Below, piece by piece: positions 11,667-22,141 of a stretch of 64,000 bases of DNA (positions are counted from its first letter, which is position 1; each line of letters begins with the position of its first letter). The notes under the pieces are model-generated. The model was not told where the DNA came from, searched no databases, and was given only the letters and a program-made list of their open reading frames with translations. The stretch is from Asterella californica (Eukaryota; Streptophyta; Marchantiopsida; Marchantiales; Aytoniaceae): positions 28,928,001 through 28,992,000 of the forward strand of contig JAYKYS010000006.1 in NCBI GenBank assembly GCA_036924285.1. The letters are read 5' to 3'. Made by a program: the position numbers and the translations under genes.

Positions 11667-12602
11667 ATGGGAGGGAATGCGCTGCCTTTCGACGAAGAGC
11701 CATCGCAGATGCCTATCACCTCAGGCATCGAGAAGCTAGACGGTCATAACTACCACACATGGAAGTTTGAGATGCGGATGCTTCTGATGCAGAAGGGACT
11801 CTGGGGATACATCTCAGGGACGGAGAAGAAACCTTTGGACGTGGATCAGCTCCCTTCTTGGACGAAGAAGGATGGAAGCGCACTTGGTACCATCGCATGG
11901 TGCGTGAAGAAAACGTTTCACAGTCACCTAGAGCACGTACTGACATCCACGGAAGCATGGGAGGTACTACGGAAGGCATTCGAGTCCACAGATGCCGTGA
12001 ACAAACTGTACCTGAGGAAGAAGTTCAGAGATCTAACGATGAGTGAGGATCAGTCAATAATAACTCATCTGAGGAACTTCCGATCACTTGTAGACCAGCT
12101 AGTCGCAATTGGTGAGAAGCTACTGGACGAGGACAACGTACTGCAGCTCCTGATGAGCCTCCCACCGAGCTGGGAAATGTTCATCATTTCCATAAGACAG
12201 CAAAAGTGGACAATAGATGAGCTCGCCAATGCCCTCATGCTGGAGGAATTACGAAGGAGGCAACGCCAGGACACGGTCGCTGGGAGCAGCAGCTCAGCAT
12301 TCCTCACAGCCAAGAAATTCACCAACAACCGACAGAAGACAGGCACTGCGTCATCTTTCTCAACGTCAAGCGATAGAAAGAAGAAAAAGGGTCAGAAGAA
12401 GACCGATGACGGATGCTATGAATGTGGCGAACTCGGGCACTGGGCCAGGAACTGCACAGCGAGGGCAGCCAGAAAGTCCAGCAGAGAACAAAAACTCGGA
12501 TCGGAGAAGATGAAAAACGTGAGATTGACAAAGGCGGAGCATTCGTGGTCGCCCTCACCGCCTTCACCAATCCACACCAACCAGACAACACTTGGTACGT
12601 AG
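11667..12602 (+). CDS. gag: copia Gag
   Basis: 311-codon capsid/nucleocapsid frame. It has the retrotransposon Gag opening IEKLDGHNYHTWKFEMRMLL, a UBN2-type middle (LRKKFRDLTMSE..., LLMSLPPSWEMF) and a CCHC zinc knuckle CYECGELGHWARNC near residues 252-265. Copia elements usually encode Gag and Pol in one frame, but here Pol continues in another frame from about 12480 onward, so gag ends in 40 or so off-frame residues. An indel near 12480-12500 is the simplest explanation; programmed frameshifting is less likely because the element has other breaks. Confidence 0.88.
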   Translation: MGGNALPFDEEPSQMPITSGIEKLDGHNYHTWKFEMRMLLMQKGLWGYISGTEKKPLDVDQLPSWTKKDGSALGTIAWCVKKTFHSHLEHVLTSTEAWEVLRKAFESTDAVNKLYLRKKFRDLTMSEDQSIITHLRNFRSLVDQLVAIGEKLLDEDNVLQLLMSLPPSWEMFIISIRQQKWTIDELANALMLEELRRRQRQDTVAGSSSSAFLTAKKFTNNRQKTGTASSFSTSSDRKKKKGQKKTDDGCYECGELGHWARNCTARAARKSSREQKLGSEKMKNVRLTKAEHSWSPSPPSPIHTNQTTLGT

Positions 12603-13426
12603 ACAGTGCCGCCACTGAGTCCATGACGCCGAGACGAGAGTCATTTTCCAGGTACAAGCCACTAAACGCACCCACACAAGTATCATACGGTAACGACAGT
12701 TCCGGAAGGGTTCTAGGAACAGGCGATGTGGAGCTGATTACTGACACAGGAAGGAAGTACAAACTCCACGACGTTCAACACGTCTCAGGCCTGATGAAGA
12801 ATCTGATCTCAGTAGGATCTATTCTTGACAAAGGAGACAAAATACACTTCACCAGATGCAAATGCAGACTGGAATCAGCAGCAGGAGAGCTACTGTGCGA
12901 AGGAACAAGGAATCCCTCATCGAATGGCTTTACAAAACTGTGGAAACTACACGCAGGAATTCCTGAATCCGGTCAAGGAGTGGCAAACATTACCTCGCGT
13001 AATTCGATATCGGCTGATGCATGGCATCAGCGATTGGGACACTTGGGCACCCAAAACCTCAAGCTACTAGTACGGCAACAACTAGTAGAGGATCTAGATT
13101 GCAGTCCAGATCTGAGTCTGGGGTTCTGCACCGGATGTGCGTACGGTAAGCACCACAGACTCCCTTTCAAGTCCAGGGGAGTAACACGGGCCAAGGCACG
13201 ACTCGACCTCCTGCACAGTGATGTTTGCGGTCCGATGCAGGTACACTCAATTGGCGGAGCACGATACTTCATCACGTTCATCGATGATTACTCTCGTTAC
13301 GTGGTAGTCCACTTCATGAGAGAAAAGAGTGAAGCACTCCAAAAATTCCGTGAATACAAAGCATGGGCAGAAACACAAACAGGAAGGGCAATCCGGAAGC
13401 TGCGATGTGACAATGGGGGCGAGTAA
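12422..13426 (+). pseudogene. pol: copia Pol, N-terminal part (protease, start of integrase)
   Basis: This shows the protease motif WYVDSAATESM, then the GAG-pre-integrase zinc domain (WHQRLGHL ... CTGCAYGKHHRLPF) and the integrase core with catalytic Asp in HSDVCGPM and in RCDNGGE. The frame then meets a TAA at 13424-13426, created where foreign sequence is joined. It overlaps gag in another frame. About 35 integrase residues expected between this point and the start of the minus-strand half (KVESARSMLKSS) are missing from the window. Confidence 0.88.
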
Positions 13427-13547
13427 ACGGCACGACGGACAAAGTTGTGAAAATTACCCGGAAGCTTAGCAGAAGCAACGAGCAAATCCTCTTCATCGTC
13501 GTCCTTGTCGACGTCTTTGCTACTCTAAACCGACTTGAACCTTTCAT
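13425..13547 (-). pseudogene. candidate N-terminal piece of the broken methyltransferase gene
   Basis: On the minus strand, CTAACAG (an acceptor-like site) is followed by a coding-like stretch with an acidic run (DVDKDDDEEDLL) and then LPGNFHNFVRRAVY, which stays open up to the copia junction at about 13425. One TAG interrupts its beginning. I assign it to the same gene as 21153-22141 only because undoing the inferred inversion places the two pieces end to end on one strand, and because both contain acidic coding-like tracts. There is no recognisable methyltransferase motif in this piece itself. Confidence 0.4.
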
Positions 13548-15226
13548 CTGTTAGAAATGAAATGAAAATAAACAGGACCATGAGTTACTAAGTGCGTGTG
13601 AAAATTAAAAAGTGATAAAAGTGAAACCTACGACACGAACAGAAGTGATACTAGTATCAAAACGGTTAAGAGCAAGAAACTAAAATAAACCAGAATACAA
13701 TATGTAATAGATTTACATGATGATTCAAAGAAGAAGTCTGATACTAGCAGTTCAGGAGGCATCGCAAAAACGAAATCTCTACCGCTTGCAATTCTGTATG
13801 AGATAAATAGATTAAAATATCGACCATTTCAATCAATAAACTTTCTCAAATTCTAACAGAAGGACCTGCAGGATTGATGAAAACTCTTCACTCTCTCTGA
13901 AATCTAAATATGACGCTCCACAAGAACTGAAGTGTGTGCAGCATAATATTAAACTAAGTTTCTATTTCAAATTCCCACAGGTAGCTTTAGAACCCTTTCT
14001 CAGTCCCCGCAACTCATAGATCTGGGTCCAACAGAAAGTTATGCGAAAGCCCGTGTCAAATCAACACGTGGTCTTTTCATAAAGATTATTCCTTTAGCCG
14101 TTAGAGAATCTTTTTTCCTTACCTTTGACATCCCCTATTATACTAAGAACTGTATAGCATTATCAGAACTGAGGCAAGTTGTTGCTATGCATTTGCATAG
14201 CTAACCGTCAGAGTGCGCAAGCCGGAAAGCACGATGGGTATTTATTTCAGGAAGAGGGTTTTGACTGAAAAGTGCGGATAATTAACATGTTTCTCAAGAT
14301 AATACAAAGCCTTGCAAGGGCAGCAACTTGAACTTGAAGTTGTTGATTTAGCTGTTGGGAATCGATATCAACTTTTTGGGCATTCGAACTACGTTCTTCT
14401 ATCAGTAGTTGATCGATTTCGGCTGAATACTGCAACACCCGTATCCAAGGAAAAGCTTTCTCTAATCCGCGGGAACACTTGAAGAATGGACGTCATGCAA
14501 ACGTAAAGTGACACAGCGTCAGATAAAGAAGTCACGCAAAAGAAGAAAACGACAAAAGACAGAGAAACACAAATTCGACTGAGAACTCATATTCGAACTG
14601 CACGCCACATCAGACAGAAAGTCACGGTACGACGAAACCGACAGAAACAACAACCCGAACTTGATGTGGATATTCAACTGGATTCACAATCACAGCTAGG
14701 CTTCCATTTGAAATGTCCTGTGAAATCCAGCAGATAAAACGACTTGTTTGCTCGTTCACTTCATAGTACGGCGCTAAGAAACTAATTATAAATGGCTAAG
14801 AACCTGGAGAGGAAGCTTTTTGCTGTACTGCAGACAAGTTTCTGTCCCTGGGTAACGAGGTCAGTGAACCAGCAGCACATCTTTAGACGTCTTCATTTGC
14901 GTAGCCATACTGAATAGAAGCCCCTGCTATGTGTAGGAGTTTCCTAATCTTGCAGGTTGAAATTATGCTGGTACACAGTTGTCTGTTAGATCAAACTTTT
15001 TCTGTACATGTAGTGGCGTTGATTCGACTTCGGGTAGAATTTTAAGCACAGCACTCATAGCGCATCTTCGTACTAGACAACGAGAGGCCCTATAGTTCAA
15101 CCGTACGAGTGCACGGGACGGATCACTGAATCTGAGGACTACAATTACCCAAAACGTAGAGGGTTAACTTGGGCACAAACTTAATAGCTAACTTGGGCAC
15201 AAACTTCTCGTGAAATAGGTGAATTA
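13548..15226. other. spacer between inversion break point and F-box gene
   Basis: No gene recognised. The minus-strand frame at 14247-14438 has a Gln-rich, coiled-coil-like run (QQLNQQLQVQVAAL) and could be an exon remnant, but nothing else supports it. The part next to 15227 is the expected 3' UTR of the F-box gene. Confidence 0.45.
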
Positions 15227-16570
15227 CTAGCGCGGAACACGGTCAACAGCATAAAGTTTGGGGTTTAAAAACAGTCCCAACCAGTGCCTCTTTCCAGCGC
15301 CACTGTGATGGTGGTGATGGGGCAGCCAACTCCAAGTATTGAGCTCCATGTCAAACTTCAGCACTTGAGGATTTCCATAAATCATCAAACATATGAAGTT
15401 GCCTCGCCCAACAGAGTTGAAATATCTGTCAGTCGACTGATTAAAAGACTGCTCAAAAATGTCTGTTGGCATCTTGGCTACCTCCTTCCAGTTCACACCA
15501 CTTTCTTCGAGTATCCAGATTTTGATGCTGTTAACTGAGGGCTTCAGCCCGACACCTCCGACCAAGAACAATCTGCCATTGCATTCCACTACACTGGGTG
15601 TTATCAATCCAAGAGGCACAGGAGCGGCAACCTTGCCCCAAAGCCCAGTATGCAAGTTGTAAGAAAGAACACCGTATGGACCGTATGTGACAGAATAGAG
15701 ACGCCCATTGCAGTAAGGAAATCCTAGATCCAGGTCGGATTCTTCGGGAATGCTTCCGCTCATCTGCCAGGAGTTGGAGCTCGAGTCGTACACTTCAGTT
15801 GTAAGATCCTGCACGTTATAACCATCTGGGAGAACGTCGTCCCCAGCGACCATGACCTTGAAAGAGTCGAGATCCACATCGCCGGAATCGTTTTGATCGT
15901 TATTCGCCAGACCCACTACAGGCACCCACCTCTTCCTCTGCATGGGTGGTAGTTCCCTCCAGGTTCTCATAATTGGATTGCAAACGTACAGCGATTGGAT
16001 GCCTTTCAGTTCGCCTTTGCAAAGAAGAAGACCTCCAGCTGCGGCAAGGCCGTAAACGTGCACGGGTAGGAAGTCCAGGGGAAGCCTGTGCCACTTCCCG
16101 AGAGACGAGTCATAAGCGGAGACGGCGTTACACGTTCTAGCTTGGAACAAGAGCAGCCAAGGCATGTTCACACCCTTCCTATCTTTCCTATACTGCTGGA
16201 GAAATTCGGACGAGCTCGTAATTTGATTCAGCTCCTTGCACACCGTCCTTTGCTGCAATAGACTTGCAACAGGCAAGAACGTTATGACCTTCACCAGAAG
16301 ATCCATTGGCAGCCGACTCCATACACCACCATCGATACTGTTTCCAGCGGACCTGACATCCCCCGGAGAGATCTGGCTGCTCGTTGCAGCATCTGCTTCA
16401 GAGACCGGTTCTGGTGGAAGACTGGCCTCCATGACATTTGTCAACAATCGCTTACCTGACTGGCTCAAAGTTAGCCTTTTACGATCTTGGTAATTGTTCT
16501 GAAGTTGCTGCCACTGAAAAGCGTCCATCAAGGAGTTCGAAAAGTTAAACATCATGAGGTTGTTGTCCAT
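15227..16570 (-). CDS. F-box/kelch-repeat protein
   Basis: A single-exon 447-aa protein. The F-box lies at about residues 83-128 (VWSRLPMDLLVKVITFLPV, then RTVCKELN), the part that binds SKP1 in SCF ubiquitin ligases. It is followed by WLLLFQ and degenerate kelch-type blades that would hold the substrate: AYDSSLGKWHRLPLDF, CNPIMRTWRELPPM, VYDSSSNSWQMSGS, YNLHTGLWGKVAAP, FLVGGVG and FDMELNTWSWLP. Architecture and length fit the plant F-box/kelch group related to At5g15710 and UFO-like proteins; the substrate is unknown. A His run (HHHHH) precedes the last blade. The gene lies inside the inferred inverted segment between the two copia halves, yet is fully open, so the rearrangement spared it. 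The ATG at 16570 is the first in frame. Confidence 0.9.
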   Translation of the reverse strand: MDNNLMMFNFSNSLMDAFQWQQLQNNYQDRKRLTLSQSGKRLLTNVMEASLPPEPVSEADAATSSQISPGDVRSAGNSIDGGVWSRLPMDLLVKVITFLPVASLLQQRTVCKELNQITSSSEFLQQYRKDRKGVNMPWLLLFQARTCNAVSAYDSSLGKWHRLPLDFLPVHVYGLAAAGGLLLCKGELKGIQSLYVCNPIMRTWRELPPMQRKRWVPVVGLANNDQNDSGDVDLDSFKVMVAGDDVLPDGYNVQDLTTEVYDSSSNSWQMSGSIPEESDLDLGFPYCNGRLYSVTYGPYGVLSYNLHTGLWGKVAAPVPLGLITPSVVECNGRLFLVGGVGLKPSVNSIKIWILEESGVNWKEVAKMPTDIFEQSFNQSTDRYFNSVGRGNFICLMIYGNPQVLKFDMELNTWSWLPHHHHHSGAGKRHWLGLFLNPKLYAVDRVPR

Positions 16571-18538
16571 GGTGAGCTGACAGTTCGAGGTTGTCTATAT
16601 ATCGGGAGCTACGAGGTCCTACTAGCTTGATCAATCTTCCCGTACGCGTCAGCGCGCCTAACCTTCTATCTACCAGCTATGACAATTCGACTTCAAATGA
16701 ATTCTACTCTTCAAAAGTTCGAAAATGATCGTTCCTAAACGGGTTGCCGGTTAACGTTTCTCACCCTTGATTTCAGCGCTACTCAACTTCTCCCGTAGTA
16801 TGCCCACTACAATCCTCTTCGCTTCTCAGGACTGAATCTTCCACGCGAATCTGACTTTCCTCTTCAGCCAGCCTGAACTCTCTGCTGAGAGGACCCGACC
16901 TCCTGAAGGTAAGTTCAAATCTTCGAGTGTCGCGTCTCAACTCTGTGTAGGAATTCGGAACATCCAGCGCACGCTTGTAACGCTGCTGTCGTGCGCGTCT
17001 TACGTAACGGTTTCCCTTGTTTCTTGGAGTTTAAATTCTAACTGTCACCGCGTCCTAGAAACTCTACTACGCTTTGGAGTCTAGCAGCTAATCGTACGCA
17101 AATTTGATTCCCTGACTTCTGACTACATCTAGTTTCTAACCTTACGTATAGTTTCAGTTCAGACAAACTTTCCACTGGATTCTACTTCCGTCGCTACTCC
17201 AAGTACTTGTGTCTGGTACAAATGCTCGTACTGCGTCGATATCTGAAGCTCGACCACTGGCTCTCCGTCTGAAAATTCTGTATGCAACTCTAGATCTATT
17301 GCTAGTTGCGGAGAGGCTTAGGAAGTAGGTCGAGAGTGTTCGAAGTGAGATTTGAATCCTCCCGGTCTTTCATATGAGAGTAGGGACCGAGCGTCAATCT
17401 TGAAGTTTGGATTCGTCGGCTGCTTCGAACCTTAGGATGTCGATAATGCACCTCATCAAGCAAGATGCGAAAAGACAAGTGTAGGTCGTCGCTGAGAGAA
17501 CACTGGTGCGGCAGAAAAGTAATGTGACGACTTTGACGCTCATGTATATCTTTGCCAGGAAGTCCAAAGCAATCAATCGTCCCTGGGGACTTGGACGGCT
17601 TTCCAGCCGGCTACTGTAGGTCCTCACGTCTGAAACCGACTGACGATTTGTCCTAGACGACACGAAAGTAACAACAAGCGCCAAGATGCCGGGCGCATTT
17701 GGGGCTTAGAAAACTGCGTTCTAGTACCCGACTTTGGAACTACTTTCGGTTTGTCTATCACTAACAGCTCCCCCTGGTTGGCAGGTGGCAGAAGTTTGTG
17801 ACAGATAAACCAGATGTGACTTCCACGCGTGCCAAGTGGACACCAATAAGGTCCAAAAGGGCACGGTAGCAAATCAATGCGGTGTAGTTCCGAACTGGCG
17901 ATGGAGCACCGTGATCTGTTGTAAGGACCAGTTTAGAACCCTCGCAACAAGCTATCTAAACCGGTATACCGCGTATACTGTGAACTCCTAATCATGAGAT
18001 TAATGAACAGAAGCCCGATCGCGTGGGCAAGCGCTGTAGATTCTCTTACTTCTTTGTTCTGGAAATGTCATGTGGCTTGTTATCTCCCTTGTTCATTTCG
18101 TATGTATAGGTTTCCCCGGTGGATGGCCCTCGAGCTCTTCCTAGGAGAATCAGTCGTTGAGTTTCTGCGACCCCTGTTTCTACAGAATAGGAATGCAATG
18201 TGAGTACGCTGTATGCCTGGCCGTCAGAATTGTAACAATCACGAGGCAATTAGGATCGGATCGTAGCCGGCTATGGTTTTGGTTTACTGACTATTGCCAA
18301 GGGCTTTGCTTTACTGACCAATCAACTCCAAAGTCGTCAGGCGGGTCTTTCCGATAACGTATTACTTCTCGTCCTAATTTATCGTCTATTTACATAGTAA
18401 AGTAAGACGTATAGTATGTGGATAGATGTTAGATTAGGCACGAGAAGTATCCATAGCGACTCAACATAGATGTTAGATTAGCCAGGAGAGAAGTAAGTAT
18501 CCATAGCGACTTACTGAGAAGAGCAGCGGTGGGTGACA
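16571..18538. other. F-box 5' flank and spacer with possible coding remnants
   Basis: No gene can be named. On the minus strand, 18249-18046 gives a 67-codon polar frame (CYNSDGQAYSVLTLHSYS...), and 17930-17760 gives an open stretch (LTTDHGAPSPVRNY...) in another frame. Both look like weathered coding sequence but match no family I recognise. Near 18440-18510 a short block (TAGATGTTAGATTAG with TATCCATAGCGACT) occurs twice. Confidence 0.4.
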
Positions 18539-18771
18539 TGTCACGAAGATCTCATGTATGCTAGCAGGAGACGCGAGGTGAAGAAGACTATTGCATAAGC
18601 ATATATTCATACGTAGGGCGATGCCCTTTAAGTAATGGATTACAGGACTAGACGAGATGGGATAATCTTATCTGCTCAGCGATCCCATGTGCAGTCCATG
18701 TGCGACCGATATTTTTCGGAGCTTTTCTGGTTTTAGTCTAGAATACATGTGCGTGCTTTTCTATTCTAACA
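18539..18771 (-). repeat. copia 3' LTR (233 bp)
   Basis: Reverse-complement partner of 11325-11558. In element orientation it begins TGTTAGAATAG at 18771 and ends CGTGACA at 18539. The next 5 bp in that orientation are TGTCA, one mismatch from the TATCA before the 5' LTR, as expected for an original 5-bp target duplication with one later change. Confidence 0.93.
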
Positions 18772-18783
18772 CTCCCTCTAAAA
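18772..18783 (-). other. polypurine tract
   Basis: In element orientation TTTTAGAGGGAG stands directly before the 3' LTR, the purine-rich primer for plus-strand synthesis usual in copia elements. Confidence 0.85.
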
Positions 18784-18808
18784 GCAAACTTTCTAGACTC
18801 TTTAATCA

Positions 18809-21152
18809 TCAGACTGATAGATGTACTCCGCATGCTTCTCTGTGAAGTGAGTGCCTGTCACGAGGTATCGCTTTCGTGAGCATGTTTGCAACGTTTTCCT
18901 CAGTCGTGCAGAATTCTAATGAGACCTCTCTTTTTTCCACTTTTTCCCTCACGAAGTGTTGCTGGATGCCAATGTGCTTGGTTCTGGAGTGGAACTTCGC
19001 ATTCTTGGATAGATCTATGTAACTTTTGTTGTCGCTGTGGATGATCACCGGTCCTGGTTGATTTATCCCGAGGTCGCTCACTAATCTCTTCATCCATATT
19101 GCTTCTTTGGCACACTGAGTTGCTGCCATGTATTCTGCTTCGGCAGTGGATAGAGCTACAGAGGTTTGCCGTTTTGAGTTCCAGCTTACTGCTCCTCCGC
19201 ATAGTTTGAATACGTAGCCCGTGGTAGACCTTCTTGTGTCTTCGTCCCCACCCCAGTCTGAGTCGCAATGTGCTTCTATAAGATTTGGAGTGCGTTTTCC
19301 TCCGTTGAATGTTAGCTCAGATTTTGAGCTATACTGGATGTAGCGGAATATCCTCTTTACGGCTAACCAATGCTGCATCCCAGGATTGCTCAAGTATCTG
19401 CTGACTATTCCGACAGCGAATGCTATGTCCGGGCGTGTCCCAACCATGAGCCATGTCAGACTCCCTACGGCACTGCTGTATGGTATTGAGCGCATTTGCT
19501 CTTCTTCCTCAGCTGTGGATGGGCTCATGCGTTCGGACAGCTTGACGCCTGGTTCCATGGGAGTGTGCGCAGGTTTGCAGTCTTCCATCCCGAATATGTG
19601 TAGTATGTCGCGTACATACTTGTCTTGACTCATCCCCAGTCGTCTCCTTTTCCTATCACGGTTGATCTTGATGTTGAGAATCCAATGTAACTCCCCGCGG
19701 TCAGTCATCTTGAATTCTCCACACAGTTGCTGTTTGGTCTCCTTCAGTGATTCCGTATTGCTACTGGCTATTATGAGATCATCGACATACAGCGCTAGAT
19801 ATATATATGTGAGTCCTGCATTGCTGATCTTCACATACAGGTTAGAATCAGCTGTGCTCCGTTGGAAATCTATGCTAAGAAGGAACTTGTCGAACTTGAG
19901 GTACCAGGCACGCGATGACTGCTTTAGCCCATACAGCGTCTTGCGTAGCTTGCAGACCAGATTCTCCGTTCCCGTGGTCGTGAATCCTTCTGGTTGATCC
20001 ATGTACAGTTCTTCTTGAAGGTCCCCGTTCAGGAATGCTGTGACCACGTCTAGCTGGTGGAGCTCCATGTCTGACGCTGCAGCCATGGCCAGTAGCACTC
20101 TTATCGTGGTCATCTTCACCACGGGGGAGAAAGTTTCTTGGAAATCCACTCCTGCATGTTGAGAGTAGCCCTTGGCCACGAAGCGTGCTTTGTACCTTTC
20201 TACTGCCCCCTCGGAGTTGTACTTCTTTTTGAACGTCCATCTGCTGCCGATGCTACGTTTGCCCGTAGGTAATGGGACGAGCTCCCATGTTCCGTTGATC
20301 ATTTGTGAAGCGTACTCCTCTTCCATGGCTTTACGCCATTGTGCCCCCTCAGTGCCTTGAAGCGCTTCGCACACGGTGGCTGGTTCATCGTTACTCTTGG
20401 CGATCAGTGCTACGACCAGGTTAGATGAAGAGAGGTGATTCTTGCGGGAGTTCAAGTAAGATAAATACTTATCCGTCGGCTTCCAATTGCGTGAACTGCG
20501 CCTCCTTCCCATTATCTCTGGCTCGAGTTCCTCCAGCGACTGGGTGTGTGATGACTGTCCCGATCCTTCGTCATCGTTGATCTCCTCGACTAGTTGTGTT
20601 TCTCCTCCTGCGGATGTGTCCACGCCTACGGATTCCTCATGGTTCACTAGGTCTGATCCTGTTTCATCTGTTGTCGATGATGAACTTGGAGTCTCATCGG
20701 TAGTGAATGAGTACACGGGGCTGACCATGGTGTGTTGATCATCCGTCTGTTTGGCTGCTGTCGCTTCCATCTAGATCTTGAAATCCTTTTCGTCGTCCGT
20801 GATTTCTTCATGGAAGATGACGTCCCTGCTCCTGACAATTTTACTTGTCGTTGGATTGTACAGCCTGTAGCTTCTCGAGTCTTCGCAGTAGCCTACTAGT
20901 CTACATGTGTGCTCTTGGAGTCCCACTTCTTTCGCAGTTCCGTGGGTATGTGGACAATGCCTTGCACCCGAATACACGTAAATGTTTTACGGATGGTTTT
21001 GTCCCGCCCCATGCTTCATGTGGAGTCATGTTGGGAACGGCACGAGTGGGTACTCGGTTTGTTATGTGTACTGCTGTGTGAGTTGCTTCCGTCCAGAAAG
21101 TAGTTGGTAGCGTGCTTGACTTCAGCATCGATCTTGCGCTCTCGACTTTACG
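18809..21152 (-). pseudogene. pol: copia Pol, C-terminal part (integrase end, RT, RNase H)
   Basis: In order: the integrase C-terminal region (KVESARSMLKSS, TPHEAWGGTKPSVKHLRVFGC, CRLVGYCEDS, RDVIFHEE); the copia RT (WRKAMEEEY, RYKARFVAKGYSQ, LDVVTAFLNGDL, LYGLKQSSRAW, catalytic YVDD in LYVDDLIIASS); and RNase H (DSDWGGDEDTRRSTTGY, STAEAEYMAA, DNKSYIDLSKN, RTKHI). A frameshift near 20970 separates the two integrase pieces, and an in-frame TAG at 20773-20771 separates integrase from the 653-codon RT/RNase H frame. That RT/RNase H frame is intact to its stop at 18809. Confidence 0.9.
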
Positions 21153-22141
21153 AGGGGAACAAAGTGCAGTGGTTTAGCTTTACAAACGACTATATGAAGC
21201 TTACGCAGTCCCTTCCCAAGAAAGAAATACTCTCGCCATCGCAGATATTCCATACGGGTTTAAGGTGTCAGAAGCGGAGAACGGTGATATGCCGTTAGGA
21301 GAAGATTTCATATAGACACTTGTTGATAAGTTCTCAGCTTGTACCTCTTTGGGCCTTTGGCGTCTCGTTGTCTTCCAGAGTCACAGGCAAGCACAAATGA
21401 TGGAGAAAGTGTTACGAGAGAAGTGCAATGCCGATGTAGAGATAGAAATCTAGTACATCTTTTGACTTATAATTATAACATATTTTTGTTGAGAGTTTCA
21501 AATTTTTTTAAATAATATGTATTTTAGACTGACTTGTTTTTTTTTCTGCAAGTTCAAAGATAATGTTGGTGGAAGAAAATAGTCTCATGTTCGCTTTTGA
21601 GCATTGGACAATTGGTTACTTCCATTTCACAAGTACGTGTACAGTTTTGCTCCTCAAGAAGTTCAACAAAACGTACATGTTGTCAAGGCCGCCGCAAAGA
21701 AAGCTGTCAATTACGTTTGCGCCTTGATGAACCTTTACCAAAAACCTATGGAACTTATTCAGTGATTTGTCGATGATTTCTTGAATCCGGAGGATTGGGT
21801 TATTGATCTTTTTGCGGATAGTGGCACAACTAAAACCACATCAATTCTCAGAGGTCGTCGCTGCATTGCTGTGGAGCTAAGTAAGATGCATACTCAATAT
21901 ATCGTGTATGGCATTGACACTCAGTCTCTAATTTTAATGTGACTTTCGAGCAGTTGGGTTCTCGGGCTGATGAACAATATGTCAAAGTTTGTCAACCTCA
22001 CGAGTCTAGTACAACACCCACTGTTGTACATCTGACTCTTCGACGGTCATTGATTACGAGGTAGACGACGATGACGACGAAGCACAAGAGGAGGCAGATG
22101 AAGGAGAAGAAGAGGAGGTAGACCATGTTGAGGAAGCATGA
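21153..22141 (+). pseudogene. bacterial-type N4/N6 amino-methyltransferase relic
   Basis: Coding-like + strand sequence starting right at the copia break. One frame gives LYKRLYEAYAVPSQE, then LAIADIPYGFKVSE, where DIPYG matches the catalytic (D/N/S)PPY motif IV. About 130 codons later comes KPMELIQ...FVDDFLNPEDWVIDLFADSGTT, which matches motif I (D-x-F-x-G-S-G-T-T) with the first Gly changed to Asp, then RGRRCIAVEL. Motif IV before motif I is the beta-type order of DNA amino-methyltransferases. In-frame stops lie near 21175, 21310, 21450 and 21760. A GTAAGA at 21881 and TCAG at 21924 may mark a short intron, and an acidic tail ends in TGA at 22139-22141. Related N4-cytosine methyltransferases are known in Marchantia. 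The motifs are clear; which base it modified is not. Confidence 0.65.

Larger units (their letters stand above)
11325..13426 (+). mobile_element. Ty1/copia element, 5' half
   Basis: Contains the 5' LTR, tRNA primer site, gag with zinc knuckle, protease, GAG-pre-integrase and the N-terminal part of integrase. It stops abruptly just after the second catalytic Asp (RCDNGGE), where unrelated sequence begins. The matching remainder lies on the opposite strand at 18539-21152. Order and content fit a copia element about 4.8 kb long before it was split. Confidence 0.92.
18539..21152 (-). mobile_element. Ty1/copia element, 3' half (inverted)
   Basis: Carries the C-terminal part of integrase, RT, RNase H, PPT and 3' LTR, and begins almost exactly where the + strand half at 11325-13426 leaves off. 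The two together equal one element minus about 100 bp at the break. Confidence 0.9.

Noticed and set aside
12422..12602. Programmed gag-pol frameshift in the copia element
   Set aside because: Copia elements normally use one frame, and this element has other indels and a stop, so a mutation is the simpler reading.
11716..13547. Minus-strand frames under copia gag-pol
   Set aside because: Shadows of the coding strand, except the last ~120 bases beyond the copia junction (13425-13547), which I list separately.
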